Positions 23,853 through 35,368 of a DNA stretch of 64,000 bases are shown here, piece after piece. Within the stretch, counting starts at the first letter, position 1; each line of letters begins with the position of its first letter. The notes below the pieces were generated by a model. The model was not told the origin of the DNA. It saw only the letters and a list, made by a program, of their open reading frames with translations, and made no database searches. The position numbers and the translations under genes are program-made. This DNA comes from Alternaria dauci (lineage: Eukaryota; Ascomycota; Dothideomycetes; Pleosporales; Pleosporaceae): positions 1,922,001 to 1,986,000 of the forward strand of contig NC_091272.1 of assembly GCF_042100115.1 (NCBI RefSeq), read 5' to 3'.

Positions 23853-25138
23853 ATGGACGACCTCTCTTTCCTAGACGCACACCTCGAGCGAGGCCAGAGC
23901 AATGCGACACTGAAGGTAGTTCTTCCCAACGGAGAGGTTCGCGAGATCTCGGATCGCATCTGCCCCTTCAAGTTTTTGGACAAGTGCCCTCTGCTGTACC
24001 ATGCATTCGAGTACGGTTTCCAGAGTCGCTTACAAGCTAGCCTTGAAGCTCCGTCCGAATATGCCATCATATCGCTTCTCCGTTACTGCTACACCGGTAG
24101 CTACCTCCCTCCACAAGCAGAGTATGGGCCAATACTGCTTCTTCCGCATGTCGAAACCTACAAGATCGCTGAAGACTTTGATGTTCCAGAGCTACAGCTC
24201 CTTGCGCATGGCAATATCGCGATCCAGATTGACTTCGCCTGCTCTCTACCCGCTCCTCCACAAGACTTATTCGAGACTATACGTTTCGTGTACCGACATT
24301 ACGCGAGCCAGAAGGCCCGTCGACAACACGCTCTTGTTGGCACAATCCTCAACTACTGCATCTCAACTTTCCTGACGCATAAACTCGGACAGGAGGCCGA
24401 GTTCCTCAAGGTTGCAGCCGACATTCCAGACTTTCGTCAGGACCTCTGTTGCACAAACATGGGGCGCAATTTCGAGGATGAATGTAAGGTTTGCTGTAAC
24501 TATCAGAAATACTCAGGCTAACTTCGATAGGCGCACTGGACATTGTACGTTTTAGCCTTGACACCCTTCGGACTCAGCCTTGCGCTCGCCCCACCCTCCT
24601 TGCCTCAAGAGACCTACCACAAGAGATGATTTGTGGCGATTCTACAAACACTCCACGCGAATCGTACTACTCTCATGGCGATCACTTGGCTGCCACTCCG
24701 TACAAGACCCATGAGGAGGCGAGTCAGGATAACATGGTCGATTCAGCTATTACAACCTTTGTGCATCGGCCCAAGGCCGAGCGGAGAGTCACCTTCGCAG
24801 AAACAAACGTCGATCTGCAGTCCATGGATACTCACTCTGGTCGCTCCGAAGACGATTCTACGTCGAAGCTCTCTGGAACAACTACTAGCTTTTCAGCGCC
24901 CGCTTTGTTCAATCCAGCTGCTACGCAATCAACACCTGATGATGACGCCTTGGAGGAAGACCAGGGTTTTACATTAGTCTCTCGACCCAAACCGCACACC
25001 CTGGCTACGATTGACGAACCGATGTCCAGTCCTGAGATGCTTCCGACTCCTGTTCTCGACATCCTAGCTGCGAGCGGCACCGACTACACCAGCGACGACG
25101 ACGATGACTGGGATATGATCTCTACGACTGGGATGTGA
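23853..25138 (+). CDS. BTB/POZ-domain protein
   Basis: Exons 23853-24483 and 24531-25138 (412 residues); the 47-base intron joins GATGAAT to GCGCACTGG in frame. The first ~200 residues match the divergent ascomycete BTB/POZ fold: ATLKVVLPNGEVREISDRIC at the start, then SEYAIISLLRYCYTGSY, VETYKIAEDFDVPELQLLA and the usual helical back half. BTB proteins dimerise and often serve as Cullin-3 adaptors. The C-terminal ~200 residues are acidic and disordered, ending in a run of Asp (TSDDDDDWDMI). The start at 23853 follows a CAATCAAC context; a longer frame begins only with GTG. Partner and pathway unknown. Confidence 0.8.
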
Positions 25139-26722
25139 GCTGAAAGAATCATCATCGTCTCTAATCTACGAAATATTCTGGATCTGGCGTTAAATGGCGT
25201 CCTTCGTAGGTACTTTTAGGTCACATGCATGAGTCTCTTAGGAAAGGTTGTTTTAATTCCACAATCGTTTTGGCATCCAGCTATATAGGTGTTTGCTTCC
25301 AATTCTGTGGTGAGGGCGTTATCGGCGATGCAACGAAAAAAATTGTATAGGTGCAGCATTACGTCGGTACGAATTGCTCAAAATACTCTGCATTGATGAT
25401 AGGCAAGTTTCTGTTGAAAAATGGCACATTCGTTGTATTTTTCTATTCCCTCTTGGATTTAGATTAAGAGATGCACCTTATCGGTTCAGTTGTTTTATGC
25501 ACTGATTACTATTGCTGTGATTTCTATCAACATCGATATTGTCATATGCTAAAACCCAAACATGACATCAGATTTTCCTAGTCCTCCCTGTCCGTCTCAA
25601 GAGCGTCTTCACTTCCAATATTGCACTCCGCTGCACGCTCCCCGTGTTCATCGCGATGCTCTATTGGCACATCGGTCCAGTGCCGAGTGTATATGTCTGA
25701 CTTCCCATGTTGCACCAGTCATTTTGTTTGTGCTTCCACAGATATAGATTCTCTAGTATACTCTTTTGCAGCTTTGACATGTGCAGATGAGGTACAACTT
25801 ACTATTTTTGGAAGAGGAATGTAGAATGCAGCTGCATGGGCTTGCTCCTACTCTATGACTGGCCGTGAAGTCCGTTTGGCTGACAGAATTGGTCTAGCCT
25901 TGGTTAATGTAGTGCCAGTATAATGTGATTGCCTAGAGATGCAGGAAATATTGTAGTCTTCGTGTGGATGACAATGTGATATTGAGAGTATCTCAGGAAC
26001 ACAGGCTGGCCTGACCATCGAAACGGATGAGTTCCTGCGATGACAGTAACAAGGTGTTGGGCAGCAACACAGCAAGTTCGCATTGTCAGCGGTTCTCTTC
26101 GAGACCAAAGCAATCCCCTAGGAAGGATTTTCTGACAAAGTAAGCAAACGAATATTGTACTCGAAGAACAAACCCGATGGTCGTTAACAGGAAAGACAGT
26201 GCCAAATAAAGAGTGGTCATGTATGGAGTACATTGATTCGTGTTCATAGCGGTCAGTCTGCAAGCAGAGCCACGGATAGAGTACATGATAATCCATAAAC
26301 TGCACACAATCAGATAGAATATGTCCACGTGTACTGAAAGGACTTTTTGATGTTACAGAAAATTAAGCAGCCCCGTGCAGCCGAAAGAACAGTAGGAAAG
26401 CCAACATGAAGGGAATTGCCCTGTCATGACAGCCGGTGAACCAAGAAGGAAATCGTACTGAAATAACAAACACATGGAACATCCAAGAAACCAGGAAACA
26501 GGAAACACATAAGCAGTCACATTGGGTTCATGCAGCACACTTGGTCCTCCGTCTGTATTTGGGCTCCGTCATCGCATAATACATATCCACGGGTAGAATA
26601 GTCTTAAAGGTAGATATTCTGAGAGGTGAGTAGTCTTCAAGGGTAAGCACGCCTACCTAGTCACTGTCAGCATGTCCTCTGAACAGAATACACATAGACT
26701 TGAACCTACTTCTGACGTCTGT
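25139..26722. other. AT-richer intergenic region
   Basis: About 1.6 kb between the 3' ends of the BTB and SR-protein genes. It is visibly richer in A/T than its surroundings and holds only short ORFs without recognisable products. It should contain both 3' UTRs. Confidence 0.4.
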
Positions 26723-28046
26723 CTAGTAGCGGCCACGTGGTGGGTAGTCAGCCGCTGCAGCGTCGTAAGGCGGACGGCCTCCGGGGCTACGGGGACGGGC
26801 ACCACGTGGGGACGGTGGTCGGCCTCCTTCGTAAGGGCGTCCATGACCGTTCATGTATGGGTCATCGTAACCGCGGGGAGGAGGTCGGGCCCTAGCATCA
26901 TAAGGATCGTCAGGGTAACGCGCACGCGGTGGGCCATACTCATCAGGCATGCGACCACGGGGCGGTGAACGTCCATAACCGCCTTCACGCCTGTCGTAAA
27001 ACTCGCGAGGAGGTGTGCGTCGACGATAGTCATCACGACGAGGGCTGTAGCCACGAGGGGGCCCGCGACGGTCGTAGTAATCATCGTAGGGCGCGGGCGG
27101 GTATCCGCCACCGCGACGGCCCATGGGAGAGCGGGATCGGTATCTATCACGGCCCCGGTCATCAGGACCACCAGGGCCACCGTAAGGAGCGCGCGGCTTG
27201 AAAGGTGGAGGTGGGGGAGGGTCAGAGACGTCTTGGACACAGGTGACTTCCTGTCCCTTGAACTCACGGCCGTCCAGCTTCTCCACTGCGGTCTTCAGAT
27301 CAGCGGCCGTCTCATACTCGACAAATCTGTAGTGGATTAGCACATGTGACTTGCTGCAGTTCTACCCACGTACCCAGTGCCGTCGCGCTCGCGGCCAACT
27401 TCGGAGTAGACGACGTCCAATCCAGACTGGCGGGCAAAGTCTTTGAGGTCCTATATATTCGAAGTTAAGCGAGGCCCAAATCCAGAACGTAGAACGGGAA
27501 GCAAGCGAGAACAAAGGCCATTACTGGTCCAGGAACGGTATACTGGCGCTAACAGGCAACTGAAGGAATCCAAGGATCGGGGAGTCTGACCTGCCAGCTG
27601 GTCTCCACAGGAAGATTTGCTATTCTCATCCGGTATGGTGTGCGCCTAGGACGCGGGGGGACGCGCTCGTGGGGAGTGAAGTTCTCGTTACGGGCGCGCG
27701 AGCCGCGAGCGAACTGGACGATGAGGCGCTCGCCCATGAAGTCGGAACCATCTTGAATCAGTCAGTTAGAACGTAATTTCAGAACTCTGGACACGACAAG
27801 TCACGTACGGAATGCTGCATGAAGGTTAGCGTAAATTCAATAGATTGGCGCGTAGTTGAACTTACCAGGGACGACATCACGAGCGTCCATTGCGTCCTTG
27901 TACTCGATGAAGCCAAATCCGTTCATGAGCTTGATCTCAGTGATCTCGCCAGTGCCATGCGTCCCGAAGTGGCCCTCCACATCTGCCTTGGTGGCATTGC
28001 GAGGAAGGTTGCCAAGGTACAGGCGCGTAGAGGATACCTCGGTCAT
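26723..28046 (-). CDS. srp2: SR-family splicing factor (Srp2/SRSF type)
   Basis: Nuclear RNA-binding protein for splice-site choice and mRNA export. Exons on the minus strand: 28046-27866, 27814-27809, 27751-27591, 27450-27374 and 27326-26723 (342 residues). RRM1 (about residues 7-75) has RLYLGNLP and GFGFIEY motifs; RRM2 (about 107-175) has RMRIANLP and GFVEY plus the SWQDLKD signature of SR-protein second RRMs, split by intron 3 after SWQ. The tail is rich in RS, RGG-like and PR motifs (DRYRSRSPMGRRGGGYPPAP). Exon 2 is only 6 bases (CATTCC), flanked by CAG and GTACGT. It restores the VPAFHGSDF wording expected in this family, and skipping it gives VPDGSDF without a frame change. Intron 3 (140 bases) is long for this window and has a weaker GTCAGA donor, so it is a candidate for regulated splicing. 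Confidence 0.9.
27809..27814 (-). other. 6-base microexon of the SR-protein gene
   Basis: Six bases (CATTCC on the minus strand) preceded by ...CTTCATGCAG and followed by GTACGTGAC. Flanking introns are 51 bases (27815-27865) and 57 bases (27752-27808). Inclusion encodes the AFH of PAFHGSDF; exclusion keeps frame. Seen in sequence; usage is inferred. Confidence 0.75.
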
Positions 28047-28900
28047 GGTGACGGCTGTTGCTGTAGAGCTTTATCCTAAAGATAACCTAGTCTGGAGAGA
28101 ATCGTGAGCAAATGTCCATGAGCAAGCGGGAAGCCATCGAGGGAGCGCGCATGGTGCGTGCCAAAGACGGGTTGCCTCGGTATCAGAGACGCGACGGCAG
28201 GAAGCCAGTGTCCAGCGACGTGCGAAACCACAGGAACCAGGGAGACGCGCAAGGAATTTCCAGTGCATACAATACAGGCGGCTAGTCGTACCTTGGAGAT
28301 AGAGTCGGGCGCTGGAAGCAGGGTGGCCGTGAAGAACCTGAGAGCTTGAGAGGACCAGGAAGGAGCCGGGTAAGTGCAGAAGTCGCGCAATCGATTTTTG
28401 GGCAGAGGATTAGTAGGCCCAGTGTCGCGACAACAGATTGCAAATATAGATGACGGCCGGAATGCTATTGATGTAATAGGCCCCGGCGATGGTGATGGGT
28501 GGACGGTGACGAAGGGTGGAGAAGGAAGTTCGCCCAACGCCTCACTCGCCCTAGTCTCCCAAGCTTCGGGCACGGACATCACGTGCGTCTTGCCTCCAAT
28601 AGAACCGCTCGCCCTCTCAGGGCTACTAGTGGACTGTGACTATCCCAAACGGATGAAATGCTATGTTTTTAAAAGGTCAGAACACGCTTAAGCTTTTCCA
28701 GGTATTGATTAGTTTCTGAGCAACGTGATCAATCCCTCGGTCCAAGCCTCTACAGACATCCCAAATTCACTTGGGCAGCAACAAGTCTCGGGCTGAAGCC
28801 GTTGCGTAGTATGTATACATGCGACCCTTCCTAATGTACATGTCTTCTGATCGCGTGGATCACGGCTTGGGCCATGGTTTCTATTTTTCCGGTGTCCAAA
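28047..28900. other. Intergenic / long leader of the SR-protein gene
   Basis: Promoter and probably 5' UTR of the SR-protein gene, downstream of the ETF-QO gene (both minus strand). ORFs at 28076-28582 (minus) and 28158-28691 (plus) look like chance frames. No RNA gene recognised. Confidence 0.4.
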
Positions 28901-30838
28901 TTAAGTAAGTACGTATTTTGGTCCCTCGCCGCCCTGGGGTGTTTGCCAGTTGATGTCCTGATCGGGCACTTTGATGTCGCAAGTCTTGCAGTGAACGCAG
29001 CTGTATGTTGTCAGCGGACTTTTCAGCAACTCGGTCGGCTAAACTTACTTTTGGGCGTTGATCTGGAACCTGACACCCAGCTCTTTGCTATCATCCTCGA
29101 CGTATTCATAGACGCCGGCGGGGCAGAACCTGTTCTCGACACCCTTGTACTTGGGCCATTCCTTCTGAGCATGTGCATCGTGGTCCTTGACTTGAAGATG
29201 GCAGGGCTGGTCCTCTTCATGGTTTGTGCCACTTCGGCTGACGCTCGTCAATATGTCAAAGCTGATTTTACCATCTGGCTTGGGATACTCAATCTTCGGA
29301 CACTCGTCTGCAGTCTTGGTCGCTGCGTGATCGGGCTTGCCGTGCTTCAACGTCCACGGTGCTTTGCCTCGAAGGACATATGCTTCAAGGCCGGAGTACA
29401 TAATGCCTCCGTAAATGCCTAGTGGGGTGTGGAAAGATGGGCGCATGTTGCGCACAGTCTTGAGCTCTGACCAAATCGACGACTTACGCATCTTGTCCTC
29501 GTAGTCATACAAGAACACGGTACCACCGTCGGTATTGGCTTGTAGGGCATTCCAAGTCGCCTCGGCAGCCAGCATACCTGACCTCATGGCATTGTGTGTA
29601 CCCTTGATCTTTGGTAGATTGAGCAAGCCGGCGGCATCCCCAAGAAGTGCGCCACCGGGGAAGGCGAGCTTAGGTATGGACTGGAAACCGCCTTCAATCA
29701 GTGTCCTCGCACCGTAAGAGATACACTTGCCGCCTTCCAACACATCCTTGTAATATGGGTGGTGCTTCATCTTCTGGAACTCGCCGTAGGGAGCCAACCA
29801 CGGGTTGGGGTAGTCGAGTCCAACAACCAGACCGATGCTGACCAAGTTATCGCCAAAGTGGTACATCCAACCACCACCGTATGTGTCTTTTGGCAGCGGG
29901 TAGCCCATGGAGTGAACCACCAAGCCAGACTTGAATTTCTCGGGCTGTACCTCCCATACTTCTTTGATGCCAAGTCCGTATGTTTGGTGTTGACTGTCCC
30001 GCCTCAGGTCGTACTTTTTGATGATTTGCTTGGACAAACTGCCATGACAGCCCTCACCAAGCAGTGTGACGCGTGCATGGAATTCCATTCCTCGTTCGAA
30101 TGAGTCTTTGGCCTTGCCTTCTCGCGATATACCAAGGTCATTGGTAGCCACACCCCGTACAACGCCCTCGTGGTTATATAGTACCTCCGACGCAGCGAAT
30201 CCAGGGTAAACCTCAACACCAACTTCCTCGGCACGCTCGCCGAGCCACTTGACCATTTGGTTCAAGCTTATTATGTAGTTGCCATGGTTGTTCATCTGCG
30301 GAGGCTTGGGTAGAGGGATTGCACTGTTCTTAGTCATGAAGTACATGTGGTCCTCCTTGGCGGGGGTGATGTCGGCGAAGCGGTTCAGGTTGTCCTCTGA
30401 TTTCCAGTCGGGCAGCAGTTCGTCAAGCGCAGACGGTTCTATGACATTTCCAGACACGATGTGGTCGCCCAATTCGCCCGCCTTCTCCAAGACCAAAACC
30501 CTAAAGTCTTCATTGCCTGCCGCCGTTGCAAGCTGCTTCAGCTTGATGGCTGCAGACAGGCCAGCAGGACCTCCGCCCACAATGAGCACATCCACCTCAT
30601 CAGATTCTCGTTCTATTGACTTTGGATCGAATGTGTCGTCTACGGCGGCGAGCCGTGTACGTGGCGTCGTGGAAAGGCCTCTTCTTTGACCAGCAATTCG
30701 GACTGCAGGACGGTACAGGGCAGATGCATTTCGCCTCGGGGCCGGTGCACACGCGAGTGGTCTTGATGATATGCGTGTGGATCGAGAAGTTGCAAGCAAC
30801 TGCCGTGCTACGGATGCGGGGACTGATCTGGAGGCCAT
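28901..30838 (-). CDS. CIR2: Electron-transfer flavoprotein-ubiquinone oxidoreductase
   Basis: Mitochondrial inner-membrane enzyme that passes electrons from ETF (fatty-acid and amino-acid oxidation) to ubiquinone. Exons on the minus strand 30838-29049 and 29000-28901 (629 residues); the 48-base intron has a GTAAGT donor and CAG acceptor. The first ~65 residues are Arg/Ser/Ala-rich, a good mitochondrial targeting sequence. The FAD Rossmann motif [17 protein letters not shown] lies near residue 85. Other FAD and quinone regions read [30 protein letters not shown] and [20 protein letters not shown]. The four Cys for the 4Fe-4S cluster are [10 protein letters not shown] and, after the intron, [11 protein letters not shown]. 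The last exon ends [14 protein letters not shown]. All key residues are present and length matches the family. Confidence 0.96.
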
Positions 30839-32106
30839 GATGTAGGACGTGTTGGGGAGGCAAACAGATGGAATTGATTGCGAGAATGAATGACTCGACA
30901 GATTTTTGCGCTTCCTACGAGACCGACCGGCGGCGCACTACAGGCCGGAACTGACAGTGCTCAATGGTGAGGAATGCGACAGAATTGCGGCACCCAACAT
31001 GTACGCTCGTCGCCAATGCTAAACCTTGAGATGACGATGTCTAAAAGTTGCAGCCGAGGCTACAAGGCTAAGTGCGGGATTGCAATACCGAGCACGTCAT
31101 TGGCCAAACCATTCCGCATCCTTCTCTCCGCACATGTCAAAGTCACCGCACCTGAACATCTTCATCGTTGAAACCTTCTCGAAGCCACACCTCTGTGCGG
31201 ACGAACTCATGCGCGATACCACGTGAATTGACACGCGGTACATGTTCCGGCAACGAGACGGTGATTGGCCCACAGCAACAGTAGAATACTCGTGCGACAC
31301 CAAGTATTGTATAGCAGAAGCGTAGAGCTCTTTCAGGTTGAACAGAGCTTGTAATGATCTCAGAAGCTGGGGGAGCATGTTCTTGCGTCTTTGCATGTCC
31401 AGCAGTTCGCTTGGAACTTCCAGTGGGCGCGTCGGCGTGCCTGAAACCGGCAGAGACTCAGGCCCATGTTATGCCGGCGAACCTCAGTCATACACCAAAC
31501 TTATGCGTTTAGGAAGACATCTCTCCGCATATACCGCCCCTGCCCCATCTGCAACATGTTCTCAAACCACACACGTTCGACCCCAGCCTGGATCTTCGCC
31601 ATTACGACGACTCTGCTGGCATCGGCTCTCTCTTGCGCAATTGTACCCTCTGCTTCATGCGTTTGATTCGACCGTTTCCAGCCAGGCTACGGACCCGATC
31701 CCGTGTCCATCTTGATCTACAGCTGTCATGCGAGACAAGGCTTTCGTGCCTGTGAGAGAATTGTGGGGATGGCCGATGTGCTTCCTTCGCGCCTGGTCTT
31801 TCCAAGGCATCCTCCAACGGCGCATGTATGACATGCACGGCAGGCAACGAACGGTCATCCCGACCATCGTCGCCTGATCTATTCTAGTCACTGTATCCCT
31901 CAGGTACTCGTGGAGGTCCTATAAGCCAACGCTCCTATATAAAGCAGTCTCCTCAGGCGGATAGAACGGCACGCTCAGCTTCAACATTCCAAATCATTCC
32001 TTTGTGCAGAGCACCATCAGTTCATTTCAATTCTCAAGAGCTGTGCTCACTTTAAGTTTCGACACATCTCGTTTCAATCCTTCCAGATCAACCCCCTACC
32101 GTCACT
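30839..32106. other. Divergent intergenic region
   Basis: Between the starts of the ETF-QO gene (minus) and the Ala/Asp/Gln-rich secreted protein gene (plus). Short ORFs here have no recognisable product. The right part holds a TATA box at 31936. Confidence 0.45.
31936..31944 (+). promoter_or_regulatory. TATA box of the secreted repeat-protein gene
   Basis: TATATAAAG, 171 bases before the ATG at 32107, fitting a transcription start near 31965-31980 and a ~130-base leader. It is the clearest TATA element I saw in the window, and suggests strong or regulated expression. Confidence 0.65.
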
Positions 32107-33831
32107 ATGAAGACTTCTGTCTCCCTTCTTACTCTTCTTTCAGCCTCGTTCGTGGCAGCAGTCCCAACGCCTTTTGTGGGCCAGGGACCTGTAGTCGCGG
32201 CTGGTACCGAGAATGTAGCTATTCCTTCTACAAACTTTGGTCGCAGAGAGGAAGATATTGTACAGAGTTTTGGAGAGAAAGCGCTCAGGCTCCGTGGTGC
32301 GCTCTTGGCTGCACGCGGCGGCATGGGCAAGGATAATGGTAATGCTGAAGCCGAGGCAGCCAACGCTGAGGGCGCTGCGGCCGCTGGTAACAATGATGCT
32401 CAGGATCAGGCAGCGCAGGATGCTGCCGCTGCTGAACAAGATGCTGCTGCTGAAGATGCTGCTCAGGGCAAGGGGAAGGGCAATGGCAATGGCAAAGGCA
32501 AAGGCAAGGGGAAGAACGCCGATCAGCAGGCTGAACAAGACGCTGCAGCAGGTAAGATTCTCAAATTTGCTGTTCACACAGTTTGCTGATTCTCATTAGC
32601 TGAGGAGGAACAAGCTGCTGCCGATCAACAGGCGCAGGAGGATGCTGCGGCCCTTGAGATGATGAACCAGGGTCAAGCACAGAATGCAACCGACCCGATG
32701 GGAGCAGCAGACCAAGCTGCCGCCGATGAGCAGGCTGCTGAAGATGCTGCTCAACAGGACGCTGCCGAGGGCATGAACCAAGATCAAGCGCAGAACGCCC
32801 ACGATCAACAGGCGGCGGACGAAGCGGCTGCTGATCAAGATGCGCAGCAAGATGCCGCGGCTGGTGGTGAAGAACAGGCACAGGATGCGGAGCAGGACGG
32901 TGCTGCAGCCGATCAAGCCGCGGCCGATCAAGCTGCGGCCGACCAAAAGGTATGTAGTGAAACCCATATAATGAACCGAGATGACTAACTGATCACGATA
33001 GGCTGCTCAGGACGCGGAGCAAAATCAGGATGGACAGCAGCAACAAGATGCAATGGACCAAGCCGCAGCTGATCAGCAAGCCGCCCAAGAGCAAGAGGAT
33101 GCTATGGGGGCAGATCAGGCCGCGGCCGACCAGCATGCTGCCCAGCAAGAAGAGGGTGCGATGGGAGCTGATCAGGCTGCTGCTGAGCAAGACCAGGCAG
33201 AGCAACAGCAGCAAGAGCTAGAGCAAGCGGCTGCTGAGCAGGAGGCCGCTCAACAGGAAGCTGACCAGGAGCAACAGGCAAAGGATCAGGCTCAGATGGA
33301 GGCAGACCAGGCGCAGATGCAACAAGATGCCGCCGAGGGCAAGGACCAAGCTGCCGCTGACCAGGCCGCTGCTGATCAAGCCGCTGCCGACCAAGCTGCC
33401 ATGGAAGAAGCCGCTCAAGGTGGAAGTAAGTGACATATATCGTTATGACCAGTTCATCGCTAACGACCTTAGACGCGACCGAAGTAATTGATGGCGGAGC
33501 AGCAGCCAACGGTACTGAAGACGCGAACAACGGCAACGGCAACGACGCTGAAAACAACAACGGCAAAGGCAAGGGAAAGGGAAAGGGCAAGAACAACGGC
33601 AACAACGGAAACAATGGCGTTTCACAGCTTCTTCAGGAGGCTGAAGCAGCTCTTCAGGCGGGCGGACAGCAACAGGAGCAGGAGGAGCAGGGCGGCATCC
33701 AAGGTCTTATCAGCAGCCTCCTTGGCGGTGGTGCCGCAGCGGATGTTGGTGCTGGCCAACAGGAGGCTGGCGGAATCGCAGGCCTCGACTTGAGCAAGCT
33801 TGGCATTGGACGTCGTGCTTTCCGTGCCTAG
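32107..33831 (+). CDS. Secreted Ala/Asp/Gln-rich repeat protein
   Basis: Exons 32107-32551, 32600-32949, 33002-33425 and 33473-33831 (525 residues; introns 47-52 bases, all joints in frame). I do not recognise the family. A signal peptide is clear (MKTSVSLLTLLSASFVAAVP, likely cut near AA-VP). Then come a short N-terminal region with a dibasic site (NFGRREED), a GKGKGNGNGKGKGKGK block, about 275 residues made almost only of Ala, Asp, Gln and Glu with repeated AAADQ units, a second GKGKGKGKGKNNGNNGNNG block, and a C-terminal part (VSQLLQEAEAALQAG, GIQGLISSLLGG) ending IGRRAFRA. The mature protein has no Cys, Trp or Tyr. The Ala-rich repeats should form long helices or coiled coils; cell-wall, desiccation-type or surface-polymer roles are possible but unproven. 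Confidence 0.8.
33344..33400 (+). repeat. 15-base tandem repeat encoding DQAAA
   Basis: About 3.8 copies of a 15-base unit (GACCAAGCTGCCGCT and variants at 33344, 33359, 33374 and 33389). Copies differ mainly at third codon positions, so selection on the peptide is likely. Related but less regular units run through 32600-33343. Confidence 0.8.
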
Positions 33832-34418
33832 AGACGAGATACGAGAGACGAGGGACGATCGGGAGTATATCGTTGAACGATGAAATTCCTTCCATAGTAT
33901 GTATATCCAAGCTCATGAGGGCTTCTGCTTCTAGATGAAGTGTAGAGCCAACTAAATATCCGGTAATATCGCCTTGGAATGATAATGACTTGTCATGAGT
34001 ATCTACTCCACACCCCTGACCGCTCATACGTACGCATCCCCCTTTCGTATAGCGAGGTCTCCACAGAGAGTCTTGCCAGTGTTTAGATACAAGATATGCC
34101 ACAAGGCTACGAAGCCAAGCGCGCTCTTGGCCGTACGCGCTCGACGCGTTATCGCGTGGTCATGTGAGGCTCAGAGGGCTATCAAGATTGTGTGAGGTGC
34201 TGGTAGCTATGCGCACAATACGACGCAACGCGCATCTTTGGCGTGGCGACACTCGCCCTCTGTGTACAAGATCAGTGATCAGTGCTCGGTCAACTAGGCG
34301 TAAACAAGTCGCGTACGATGAGCCCGTCACGAGCCCTGGGCGAGAGCCAGGTCGAGTGCGTCCATGCAGTCGACAGACAGTGGTCCTAGAAGGGATCAAT
34401 GGTAGTCCGGACGGCGTC
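33832..34418. other. Convergent intergenic region
   Basis: 3' sides of the repeat-protein gene and the Med9 gene. ORFs overlapping 34164-34847 on the plus strand are antisense to Med9 and not supported. Confidence 0.4.
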
Positions 34419-34892
34419 TCAGCCAGTCATACTCTGGTCTCCCTCTGCATCCTCGGCCTGAGCGACCGGCCGACCGAGGTCGTTGAGAGAAGCCTTGAGC
34501 CGCGCAATACGCGCTTCCAGGTCCTTGATCTCATCTTCCTGGTCCTCACACGTGCGGTCCATGTCCGGCAAGGCGGCGACGGCGCGTCGAGCCTTTTGGA
34601 TCTTGAGGCGGATGTCGTTTGCTGCCGTCGCGACGTGCTGGATCTCGAGCGGCCCCTCTGCGGCAAGCTGGGCTGGTGTTGGCGTCGCAGCGGGCGGCTG
34701 GGCAGGCGTCTCGAGAATGCGCTTGAGCAGCGTGTGGAGGTCGGGGAGCATGTCAAACGTCGAGGGTGCCGGGAGGGTCGGGGTGCTCGTGCTAGGAGGC
34801 GGCGGCGCAGGCTGGGCTGGCGTTTGAGAGCCTGTAGGTGCGACTGAGGCTCGCGCTGAGGCAGGCGCATAGGGTGTCGCGGCTGCCGACAT
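34419..34892 (-). CDS. med9: Mediator complex subunit 9
   Basis: Single exon, 157 residues. The N-terminal third is Ala/Pro-rich and disordered. The remainder has the Med9/Cse2 pattern: MLPDLHTLLKRILE, followed by a charged helical region (NDIRLKIQKARRAVAALPDM) and a coiled coil EDQEDEIKDLEARIARLKAS. Med9 belongs to the middle module of Mediator and links activators to RNA polymerase II in the nucleus. Divergent from the phosphoglycerate mutase gene across 476 bases. Assignment rests on the helix pattern and length, since the family is poorly conserved. Confidence 0.75.
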   Translation of the reverse strand: MSAAATPYAPASARASVAPTGSQTPAQPAPPPPSTSTPTLPAPSTFDMLPDLHTLLKRILETPAQPPAATPTPAQLAAEGPLEIQHVATAANDIRLKIQKARRAVAALPDMDRTCEDQEDEIKDLEARIARLKASLNDLGRPVAQAEDAEGDQSMTG

Positions 34893-35368
34893 GGCTGTGG
34901 GTTATACAACGAGCCCGAATCGAAGATGTCTTGCCAGCACGCGTCGACGGGATGATGCTCCCCCTGCTCCTTGGACGGCTAAGGCTGAAGGCTGGGGTGC
35001 TGATTGGACGGAGCTTCTGCAGATGATAATGGCTATGTCTGTCTGGTAGGAGTTGTTGAATGTCAAAGCGATAGACAAATAGCGCGGCTGCTGGCCACGA
35101 TTCCAGATAGGTTTCCGGACGTGGGTTGTGGGGGGCAAGGTGGATCAGCGGCGGTGCAAAGGTCAGGATCCAAGCTTGGTTGTGACGTGAACCGGCGATG
35201 CTTTTTCGAAGTTGACCATTTTAGCCCCGCCAACCCTGCCCCTCGGTCAACAAGTTGCTCCCTACATACCCTCTTCTCACCAGCCTTGCAAACTTTGCTG
35301 CTCGAGTGAATCCTCGAGTTTTTTTTCCTCCTTTCTCCTTCCCAAAATCACCTGACCGACTCACAATC
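34893..35368. promoter_or_regulatory. Head-to-head promoter region, med9 / phosphoglycerate mutase
   Basis: 476 bases between two divergent start codons. The right part is a C/T-rich leader (TTTTTTTTCCTCCTTTCTCC), typical of highly expressed fungal glycolytic genes. Confidence 0.5.

Noticed and set aside
28076..28582. 168-codon minus-strand ORF upstream of the SR-protein gene
   Set aside because: Low-complexity product without homology cues, overlapping the expected leader region.
30279..30689. Plus-strand 136-codon ORF inside the ETF-QO gene
   Set aside because: Antisense shadow of a strongly conserved coding exon.
32140..33625. Long minus-strand ORFs opposite the Ala/Asp/Gln-rich gene
   Set aside because: They mirror the GC-rich repeat codons (Leu/Ser/Gly-rich products), have no splice logic and oppose a gene with a signal peptide and four frame-keeping introns.
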